In this document: piece by piece, positions 11,568-20,550 of the stretch | Layout of the letters: the number at the start of each line of letters is the position of its first letter | Position numbering within the stretch: the stretch's first letter is position 1 | DNA from: Ichthyophthirius multifiliis | Lineage: Eukaryota; Ciliophora; Oligohymenophorea; Hymenostomatida | Reading direction: 5' to 3' | Assembly (NCBI RefSeq): GCF_000220395.1 | Contig: NW_004086257.1 | Coordinates: forward strand, 1-27,157 | DNA: 27,157 bases | Translations under genes and position numbers: made by a program | Notes under the pieces: generated by a model | Seen by the model: only the letters and a program-made list of their open reading frames with translations | The model's database searches: none | What the model was told of the DNA's origin: nothing

Positions 11568-12597
11568 ATGTTTTCATATTAAAAAAAATAATTAGGAATT
11601 GCTTCTTTTTAAAAATTTATTAATAAATCATAAAACTAAAGTCCAAGAAATAAAAATACTCACTTTTATTGTAAAAACAGTATAAGCAAAATATAATAGA
11701 CTTACAATAAACAAAAAAATTAATACTTTATACCTTTTTAAAATGAAAGAGATAACACTGGAAAATTAATAACCAAAAAATGCTAATCATTAAATATTTC
11801 TATGATAAAAAGGAGAACATAAAAAAATATAATTATAGATTAAATAAATAGGTTTAATTAGACAAAATGTATTAGTTAATTGCAAGATTCAATTAAGAAT
11901 TTTTTTAAAAAAACAATTCAAGCTTATATATTTAATAATCTCATAAAAATAATTAAAGCAATAAAAAAGCGAACTTAAAAATAAATTTTATTTTAAATTA
12001 AGATGCCATAGACCATTATAAAAATGTAACTTTGAATAAAATTATATAAAGGATAAATTAAAAAAAATAAGGAAAAAAGATATCGAATAAGTTAATATGT
12101 CGTCAAAAGCTAGTTAAAATTTAAAATTATAAATAGAAGAAATTTAAGACAAAATAATTTTTTTAGACAAAAAAAAATCTCGTTAAAATAATGGTCAAAA
12201 TACCATTTTATTATAATTAATGAATAATATTTAAAAGTAGAACTTTTAATAGTAAATTTATGATTAATAATTAAATAAAAAATAAGTTTTATAAGAAAAT
12301 GAATCTTCTAATAATAACTTGAAATAAATTAAAAATAATTATAAGATTAATAGGAGCATAAAATTAATTCCTTTTAAAAAAATTGATAATATATAACTAT
12401 AAATTTGCCCATAATAACTTATTTAAGATGCTTTAAGTAAAGAATAAAAATATATTTAGGATAAGTTCAATTTGGAAGAAGAAAAAAATGCTATTTTTGA
12501 TACAAATCAAATTGTAGTTTTTAATTAAGAGGTTTCTTAATTAAAAGCAAAAATGAAATAACTTAAGAAAAATATTAATAATATTTAAACCACATGA
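11568..12597 (+). CDS. Hypothetical coiled-coil protein with two mini-introns
   Basis: Three exons (11568-11868, 11898-12025, 12052-12597) give 325 codons ending in TGA at 12595-12597. The introns are only 29 and 26 nt (GTATTAG...ATTAAG and GTAACTT...TAAAG), and phases match exactly. Without splicing, each frame is closed by TGA. The protein starts MFSYQKKQLGIASFQ and is basic and Asn/Gln/Ser-rich in its first half. The second half is helical and coiled-coil-like (KASQNLKLQIEEIQDKIIFL, EQKYIQDKFNLEEE, VSQLKAKMKQLKKN). There is no signal peptide or membrane segment. I do not recognise the family. Its neighbour across the divergent spacer is RSP3, so a cytoskeletal role is possible but only guilt by position. 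Confidence 0.75.
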
Positions 12598-12906
12598 TTT
12601 TATTATTTTAATTTTGTATTTTGTATTTTTTTTTTTTTTACTATAAATAATTATCAAAATATTCTTAAAATATAAAATTAATAATTTAAATTAACTTATT
12701 ATATAAACTTTCATATAATAATTTAGTTTAATAAAATTAAAAAAAATATAATTAAATATTTTTTATACTAATTAATTTAAAGATAAATTATTATATTAAT
12801 ATTATAAATTTTTATATATATAAAATTCTTTAATTTAGAATAAAAAAATTCTAAATATTACATAAATTATATTTTATTAAAATAAAAAAACGGAATAAAT
12901 TTAATA
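12598..12906. other. Intergenic A/T-rich DNA with a small hairpin
   Basis: This lies between the coiled-coil gene and the kinase-like reading frame. Near 12833-12855 an 8-base inverted repeat (TTTAGAAT, A-run, ATTCTAAA) could form a hairpin. A possible in-frame 5' part of the kinase reading frame extends into this region without any ATG. Confidence 0.5.
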
Positions 12907-14458
12907 TCTTTAACCAAATGATGAAATAAATAATAAATATATAGTTATTAATCTTATAAAATAAACATAATATTCGCGAATATACTTATTAAAATCTTTA
13001 GAAATAGATAGTAACGGATAACCAAAATTTTATGCTTAAAGGAAGTAAAAAAATTCACATTATAATAGTTAATGAAAACCATGTTTGATAGAGAAATTTA
13101 ACTTTTACAAACTTTAAATCATGAAAACATAGTATTATTATTAGAAAAACTAGAAGATTAAGATACTCATTACTTGATTTTCAAATATTGTAACTAGGGT
13201 ACACTAATAGACTATATGTAAAAATTTAAGAATTAGTTAACAGAATATTAAGCGAAATATTTAATGAAATAAATTTTAAATGCTTTAAAATATTTACATG
13301 AATTTAAAATCATACATAGAGACATAAAACCTGAAAATATATTTGTACATAATAATTAAGTTAAAATAGGAGATTTTGGATTTAGTAAAATCATGAATAC
13401 CTAAATTACTAATAGTATATGTGGAACCCCTATTTTTCAAGCCCCTGAAGTTACAGAATTGAGAAATTATGGGGTCGAGGCTGATATGTTTAGTTTGGGA
13501 GTCACTTTTTTTTATTTAACTTAGGTAGAATATCCTTTTTAGTTTTAGTCAACTCATGAATTGTTAAGTAAAATTAAATATAAATAGTTTTAGTTTAAAA
13601 GAGAAATTAGCTTTATATTGAAATAAATTATTAGTTCTATGCTTGATTATAATCCAGAAAAAAGAATAAAATGGGAAGATCTTTTTAATCATGTGTATTT
13701 TACTAAAGAATATGAAAACGAAAACAAGTAAATTTATAGTATGATTTAATAAATTAGTAGATAATAACTTAGTTCTGATATATAAAACCCTAGTTCTTAT
13801 AATTCTATAGTTTAATAATAATAATAATAAAACAGTAGAATAATTTAATAATTTAAAAATGATTCTTAAGTTATTTTTTCGAAGAACTAATTGCTTTCAT
13901 AAAATAAGGAAAATTTTATTGAATATAACTAAAATAAATTTTTTCCATTTGAAGAAAATATAATTAAGTCTTAGATATATTATAAAGTTAAATTATTTCC
14001 GAAAATTATATAAGTGAAATCTTAATAAAATAAAAAAATTACAGAAATTTTATAAAGCAGCTGTCAATATATAATACATAAATGAATTAGTTTAGAAAAA
14101 TGAACTAATTTTTTATTCTTATACTGGAGCTTGTTTGCTTATTTTGGCAAAGAAAGCAATAATTTTAAATGAAGAGTTATATGATATGATTGAAAGTGAT
14201 AAAGAGCAAGCATAAAAAATGAGAAAATATTAAAAAATAGAATATACAAATTTAAAGTGATTATTAGAAGAGTAGAATTATTTATTAAATTTGATGTTAG
14301 AATAAGCATAATAATGTTATTATCATAATAAAAATAATTATTATTAAATATTTAATAATTATATGGAATAATTCGTTTTTAGTAATGATAATGAAATATT
14401 TATTGATAATTATAATACTATTTAAGATTAGTTTATATAGATTTTATTTTAAATCTGA
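12907..14458 (+). pseudogene. Ser/Thr protein kinase locus, apparently decayed
   Basis: A eukaryotic protein kinase domain is clear. It has the HENIVLLLEKLED region, GTLIDYMQKF, catalytic loop IIHRDIKPENIF, DFG in VKIGDFGFSKI, and GTPIFQAPE (family GTxxYMAPE). It also has ADMFSLGV (usually DxWSLG) and a final-lobe KRIKWEDLFNHVYF, followed by a TAA-encoded Gln run (near 13810) and a helical tail. A 31-nt intron (GTGAAATC...TTACAG, near 14012) fits. Several things are wrong. No in-frame ATG precedes the N-lobe (KYIVINLIKQTQYSRIYL). The Gly-rich loop has no glycines. The frame shifts by one base near 13035, where KFYA and KEVKKFTL (the VAIK Lys) fall in different frames. An in-frame TGA sits at 14258-14260, after which the same frame goes on as plausible protein (LLEEQNYLLNLMLEQAQ) to TGA at 14456. 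It could be a pseudogene or a badly sequenced gene. The tail resembles that of ULK/Atg1-like kinases only vaguely. Confidence 0.75.
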
Positions 14459-14489
14459 TTTCTTGTTAAAATTTTTAAATAAAAGATAA

Positions 14490-14778
14490 TGATTAAAAAG
14501 AATTTTTTTTGAACTTTAAAGGGAAACTTTTAAATATTTAATTTAGTCTATTTAAATAGATGATATTAACTAAAATAATAATTCTGAGTATATAAAATTA
14601 AATTACGAATATAAAGATGAAAAAATATAAAATATTTTATATTAATTTATTGATTAGATTGAAGAAAATATTATTATAAAGGATAAAGATAATTAAAATA
14701 TATCTATTAAATATAAATTTTTTGAAAGGTATTAATAAAGCTATTTAGCAAATACATCGACTGTTGTTTGTAATAAAA

Positions 14779-14841
<63 letters not shown>

Positions 14842-15852
14842 CAAAGGTGTTATAAATGAAAAGTAAGCTTTTTTTTTAAGAGATGTTTTTTTATTATAAG
14901 ATCAATTAGGACTAAAAAATAACAGATTTATTAGTTATTTAGAATTTAAAGTATATGATTTTTAAAATAATAACTATTTGATTGGAACATGAAAATATAT
15001 AAATAGCATAGGTAAATAGATTAAAAAAATTAAAGAAGAATAAAATAATATCAATAATTTATTTAATATTTAGTTTGAAGTATAATAATAAGAAAATGAA
15101 TAATAATATTAATAAGAAAATGAATATGAAAATGAATATGAAAATGAATAAGAAAATTAATAATAAAATGAATAAGAAAATGAACAAGAAAATGAATAAG
15201 AAAACATGGAAGAAATAATTAATTTTATATAAGAAAATAAATAATTGTAATTAATTTTTTTATTTTTAGTTAAAAAAACTATTTATCTTATTTAATTAAA
15301 AAGACTGCTTTTACCTTCTTCAACAAACTTTTTTATTTCTTTAAATAATGAAATTTAAACAATTTAAGATATTAACGATTAATAAATTAAGCATGACTAA
15401 AAAATATAAATTTAAGGAAGATGGAAATAATATTTTTAAAATATTCTTAAAGAAATATAATGTTTTAATAACATTTATGTTTATTAAATTTATTTTTTTA
15501 TTATATTTATAAAGTTAATGATGAATAAGACATAGATAATTAAAAAGAAATAATTAAAGACTTTTTCAAAGATTTTAATAAATAATTTTAATTATAATAT
15601 CCTTTAGGTTTGATATTAATATATTATTTTATTTTATTTATTTATTTTTAAAAAAAGGTATTTCACTTGAAATTATTACTATTGATAGTTAAGGTAATTA
15701 AAATATTTAATTTTAAAGAATATCTTTATGAAAGAAAAAAATTTAATTATTTAAATTATTATAATTATTTAATTAAATATATTTTTAATATAAAATTTAT
15801 TTATTATTAGACGCTTTTTTTATATATTTTTTTTTCAAATTTTCTATTATGA
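14490..15852 (+). CDS. Unrecognised interrupted protein gene, perhaps continuous with the kinase locus
   Basis: Plus-strand coding is supported by amino-acid quality and matching intron phases. The introns are 14770-14846 (AT-rich), 15247-15302, one ending near 15516, and two further ones near 15607-15656 and 15691-15718. Readable segments include EYIKLNYEYKDEKIQNILYQF, YQQSYLANTSTVV, then LLQDQLGLKNNRFISYLEF with KVYDFQNNNYLIGT, which looks like a beta-rich C2-type fold. A Gln/Glu/Asn repeat (NEYENEYENEQEN) follows, then GRWKQYFQNILKEI and ISLEIITIDSQ. Two interruptions lie within coding-quality sequence: the frame changes at a run of eight T near 14492-14499, and an in-frame TGA occurs at 14990-14992 between YLIGT and KYINSIGKQ. 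No start was found. It may be the 3' part of the kinase locus, as same-strand, adjacent and similarly damaged sequence. No function is assigned. Confidence 0.5.
14779..14838. repeat. (TA)n microsatellite in intron
   Basis: A pure TA run of about 60 bases makes up most of the intron at 14770-14846. Confidence 0.85.
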
Positions 15853-16639
15853 AAATAATTTTTATTAAATTTCATTTCTATCAAAAATAATATATTTACA
15901 AATAGTTATATTAAATATAAAATAAATCTTTGGTCTAAATATAAAGAAAATCATATTTTTTTTTTTTTTCATAATAATTATTAAAACTCATTTTAATAAA
16001 ATACATAATACAATAACTTTAATGTTTATAAAAATTATATTTATTGGTATTTTTACATACTATATAAACATAATTAATATAATTTTTTATCTTTATATTA
16101 TATTTTTAAAATCTTAATTTATTATTATTATTATATTTCCTTTTATTAATTAAATTTAAATAGAAAATTACTTTATCTGATTTTTCTTTTTTCTTTTCTT
16201 TACTCTAATTTAATTTAGTAATAAAAAATTATGTAAAAAATACTTTTTCATATTAGTTAATATGATTTAAAACATATTTGATTTTTATTTTTTTAAATAA
16301 AAAAAAAAAACAATATACAAATAAAAAGTATTTATTATTATATTTAAATATTTATTTAAAAATAATTAAAATTAAAATATTTTTATTAAATAAAATATAT
16401 ATAAAAATTAATATTTATAATTTTCTTTTAAATTAAGCTTAGAGTTTTAGAGGATATTATAAATTTTATCTTAATTATGTTTTATATAAATTATATTCAT
16501 TATTAGTATTAAAATTCTATTTTTTTTATTTTTTTTCAGTTTATTTGCCTTATAAATAAGTATTTATATTATTATCTTATAAAGTAAGCATATTTTTTTA
16601 TGTAATAAAAGAAAAAAGTTATTATTTTTTTACTTTTTC
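15853..16639. other. A/T-rich DNA, 3' flank of two converging genes
   Basis: This separates the end of the plus-strand locus from the minus-strand PGPGxY gene. The minus-strand frame of that gene stays free of TGA far into this region (to about 15836), with a fairly protein-like Gln/Asn/Lys-rich part down to about 16430, so the gene's C-terminus may lie inside. Below that it is ordinary A/T-rich sequence. Confidence 0.45.
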
Positions 16640-18939
16640 TAATTATTTCTAATTTTTTATTTTTATTTTAAAAACTTCTATTTGTTTTTTATGATATTCA
16701 GGTAATCCTGATATTTAAGATTTAATATCATAATGGCAAGGACTAGGATTATTATTTTTAGATACATAACTATCTTTAACAGTTTATAGAACATATCTAG
16801 AAAAATATAAAATAAATATAAATATAAATAAAAATAAAAATAAAAATAAAAATAAAAATAAAAATAAAAATAAAATAGAAATAAATAAAAATAAAAATAA
16901 AAATAAAAATAAAAATAAAAATAGAAATGATAATATATGAATATATTAATTTTTTGTTTTCATTTAAAATTTATCTATAATTTATAGATAAATAAAATAA
17001 AATATCAAAAAAATATTAATAAAAAAAGATAATATATTCTTTAAAAAAAAATATAAAAATATTATAAAATAACAAATAAATATTATTATTAACATTTTTT
17101 TTAAAAAAAATTAAAATAATATTTTTATTTTATTTCAAATAATATATATAATTTTTTTTTTATATATATGTATATATTTTTAAAAATCTTTAATTTATAT
17201 ATATATATATATATATTTATATATTTATATATTTATATATTTATATACTTTAATTTTTTTATATTTATAAATTTTTGTTTTATATGTTTACTTTTATTTT
17301 TTTGCTTTAGATTACATACTTTCTGTTATATTATAAGATCCTGGACCTGGTATAGAATTATTATAATTAATTTCTTTTTTTTTAAGAATTACTGCGCTTT
17401 TATAATTTGGTTCTTTAATTTATTATTATATATTTTAAGTAAAATATGTTATTTTACTTGTATAATCTTCACTTATATCGTAATTTCCTGGGCCTGGTAT
17501 TTATTAATAATTTTTATTTTAAATTCTTTATTTAATTCTATATTTTGGTCCACAACCAATAGATGTTTATAGATTATATCTTTTTATTTTATTTTATTTT
17601 TATTTTTATATTTATATTTATTTGTATAATAAAAAAATACTATCCTGGGCCTGGATATATTTATTTATCTAACATTTTTTCTTCTGAATATCCAAATGTT
17701 TTTGCCCTTTTTTTATATTTTTAAAAATTATATTAATATTAGATTGTACTTATAAAATACTTGTATTTTGGTACTTCATTCAAAATTATCTAATAAGAAT
17801 CTGGAGAAGGAGTAGCATTTGTTTATCCAAATTAATTTCTTTACGCAAGTCCAAACTTTTGACTCTAAGTAATTTTAAAAACTTTACTAAAATCATAACT
17901 ACCAGGACCTGGTATTTCTCCATTATTATTTTTCATAATAAAATTTTTAGTTTCTTAGTTAGAAATAGGTCGCATTAAACTATGCTATTTTTTTTCTAAT
18001 TAAAATTATGCAATATCATAAAAACCTGGTCCTCCTATATCATATCTGACATTCATTAATGGTTATCTTTTGCCTTAAGTAAACCTTTTTTTTTTTTTTT
18101 ATTTATATTATAATATATAAATGTTGTTACTTTATAGATTAATTTGATAATACTACTTTTTAGTTTATTTTATAATGATTAGGACCTGGATTTTTAACTG
18201 CATCAAATTTATATATAGAATCTTTTTCCGAAAGTCCTAATATATTGAATCTTTTTAATTGCCTTTCTTTTTTATTTAATTAATAATCATAAGTACCGGG
18301 ACCAGGAGTTTCCTCAGATGTTTTTTTTGTTTCTATATTAAATTTGTGCTAAAATGATATTGCTGGTGTTTATTATTTAGTGTAATCTATATTTGGTTTA
18401 TAACTTATTTTTTAATATATAAGTTTTATTTTAAAAATAAATTAAAAATAATACGTAGTTGGACCTATGTTTGAAGGTTTTAATTTTAAAAAATGTTATT
18501 TTGGCATAGAGTATGCTTTTGCTTTTCCCTTTTTTTTGTTTTGTTTTTGTTTTTTTTGTTTTGTTTTTATTAATTGTTAACTATTGTTGAATTTATTTCA
18601 TATTAACCAGGTGCTGGATTATTTTGTGAATTTATAAAAAACTACTTTTTTTATGATTTAGATATACTTTATTTTAGATTTTTTATTTAAAATATTAATC
18701 TTATTTATAAATAAAAACATCCATTAAGGAGATTTTGTCTTAAGAAAATTATTATCTGGATCTACATATGCACAAGGACCTGGTGAAAGACTTATTTAAG
18801 TTTATTCTATTTATATATAATAATTTTAATATATAAAATTTATAAAGATATTGTTTGTTTTGTTACGTCTTTATGATTAACCTATTGTATATGCTGCTGT
18901 AAATGTAGAATATGCAGCACTTGATTATATATTTTACAT
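16640..18939 (-). CDS. PGPGxY (SHIPPO/STPG/ODF3-like) repeat protein
   Basis: This is a ciliary microtubule-associated protein of the sperm-tail PG-rich repeat family. The start is the ATG at 18937-18939 (MQNIQSSAAYSTFTAAYTIG); a first intron (GTAACAAAAC...AAATAG, about 18865-18807) is phase-consistent. About eleven PG motifs follow at spacings of roughly 100-170 bases: LSPGPCAY (18780), NPAPGQY (18607), IGPTTYY (18455), ETPGPGTYDY (18300), NPGPNHY (18186), IGGPGFYDI (18030), IPGPGSYDF (17907), TPSPDSY (17808), YPGPGQY (17648), IPGPGNYDI (17492), IPGPGSYNI (17345) and NPSPCHYDI (16745). In related proteins these repeats lie on or in the lumen of axonemal microtubules. Many short exons alternate with introns full of A/T and simple repeats; most internal junctions were not fixed. 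The 3' end is uncertain: no TGA was found for several hundred bases below 16640, so the protein may be longer. Confidence 0.85.
16827..16924. repeat. (AAAAAT)n hexanucleotide array
   Basis: About 16 copies of AAAAAT, once broken by AAATAGAAATAA, lie inside the last identified intron of the PGPGxY gene, just before the acceptor TTTTTCTAG of the exon that starts YVLQTVKDSYVSK on the minus strand. Confidence 0.9.
16969..16993. repeat. Perfect inverted repeat, 12-base arms
   Basis: ATTTATCTATAA and its exact reverse complement TTATAGATAAAT flank a single T. It lies in an intron of the PGPGxY gene, next to the hexanucleotide array. It could form a hairpin or bind a dimeric protein; no function is shown. 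Confidence 0.8.
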
Positions 18940-19260
18940 TTATTGAATATTTTTTAAAAAAATTTAATAATTTTAATATTAAAAAATTTTACTATTTATA
19001 AAATTGTTTATATTTATATTATTTTTTTATTTATTTTTTTTGAAAAAAAAAAAAAAATATTTAAATAATATGTTTTTTTTATTTTATTTTTTTATTTTTT
19101 TTTAATAAAAGTATTTTTTGTTTTTATATTATTAATTATTATTATTTTTTTATATATTTTTTATATAAAAAAATGTTATTAAGTTTTTTATAAAATTATA
19201 TATATATTTTTTAAATAAAAATAAAAAAATTAAATACATATAAAAATTTATAAAATAAAA
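18940..19260. other. Divergent intergenic region
   Basis: This A/T-rich spacer lies between the starts of the PGPGxY gene (minus) and the SMP-domain gene (plus); promoters for both should lie here. Long T and A runs occur near 19035-19110. No specific element is recognisable. Confidence 0.6.
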
Positions 19261-20500
19261 ATGTTAAATAAATTAATTACTATTTTCAAAATTAGTTTAG
19301 TTTTAATTGTTTGCTTATTCTTAAATTTTATTAAAATAATGTAAAATTCTTATATTTAAGGCATCATTTTTGGAGTTATTACATATGTATTTTTGCAAAT
19401 TTTTTTAATATACTTATATTTAAAACACAGAATTACAAAATCTTAATAAAATTAAAGAATTAAAATAAATTTAAGTAAAAAAAACATACCTTACCTTATT
19501 TAAAAAAAAAAAAATCATAAAATATTATTTACCTTAAAGAAAAAATTAATATAGTAAAGATAAATAATGACATTCCTATATAATAAATAAAGAAAAAAGA
19601 TGAGTTTTTTATAAATAAAGTAAATTAAAAAATATCTATAATATATAAATTTAAAATAGTATAATCATGAAGCAGTATTAAGAAAAAGATTATCGAAAAA
19701 AGAATTAAATAATACACCTTTAAATTATTAGATTTAATAGTCAATGGAATTTCGGAACGGAGATAATACCCATTAAATAAATGAAAGTAATACATTAATA
19801 GACACAATCAAATAAATAAGTTAATTAGGTAATAAAAAAGATGTTTTAGAATAAAAGGAAGTTATTTTAAAGGAATTTTAAGAGTTTAAATTCAATAAAT
19901 TATAGAAAAAATGTTATATGAATAAAGTTAATTAGTTTAGTAAATTACTTGAGATTATAATAAATGTAGAAAAGAATTTTGCAAAGGAATTAAAAAAAAT
20001 CGGATAAGCAAGATTTTTAAAAACTTCAACATTTGATTAAATTGTAGTAAAAAGAGATGAATAAAATTGTCATATTTATAAATTAAAAACTATTTAAAAT
20101 GATGAATTGAAAGGATATTTTTATTAAATTTTACATTTTAATAATAATTTGGATTAAGAATAAGTTAATTAGTTATATATAGTGTTGCCTAATTGGCTTT
20201 TTATCAAAAGTTTTTTTATAGAAATCGGCAAAATGCATGAATAATTAATTTAATATGTTCAGTTTGGAGTTTTTGATTTGTCAAAAGTAATATACTTATG
20301 TTTAATATCTATTATTTTTGTTTAAATATAGATTTTAATTGAAGAATATCTAGAAAAATATTAAAAGATTAAAAAATAGAAAAAAGATTAGTTATAATTA
20401 ATAATAAAAAAAAAACAAGAAGCGATTTCTTAAGAAAGAATATACAAAGAAGCTTAAAAGAAATTAGAAGATATGTATAATACATATAAAGTAAATATAT

Positions 20501-20550
<50 letters not shown>

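Noticed and set aside
12918-13041. Kinase start at ATG 12918 with a 31-nt intron ending near 13040
   Set aside because: It gives an open frame but removes the YIVINLI...RIYLLKS and KFYA sequence that matches a kinase N-lobe in the other frame, so it was not preferred.
13030-13050. Programmed frameshift as in Euplotes
   Set aside because: Euplotes-type shifting occurs at AAA-TAA/TAG where TAA/TAG are stops. Here TAA is Gln and the site does not match.
17168-17572. Plus-strand open frame with repeated SWTWY and SWAWY
   Set aside because: These are antisense readings of the PGPGSY and PGPGNY motifs of the minus-strand gene.
19625-19807. Minus-strand open frame
   Set aside because: It is antisense to exon 3 of the SMP-domain gene and has no motif of its own.
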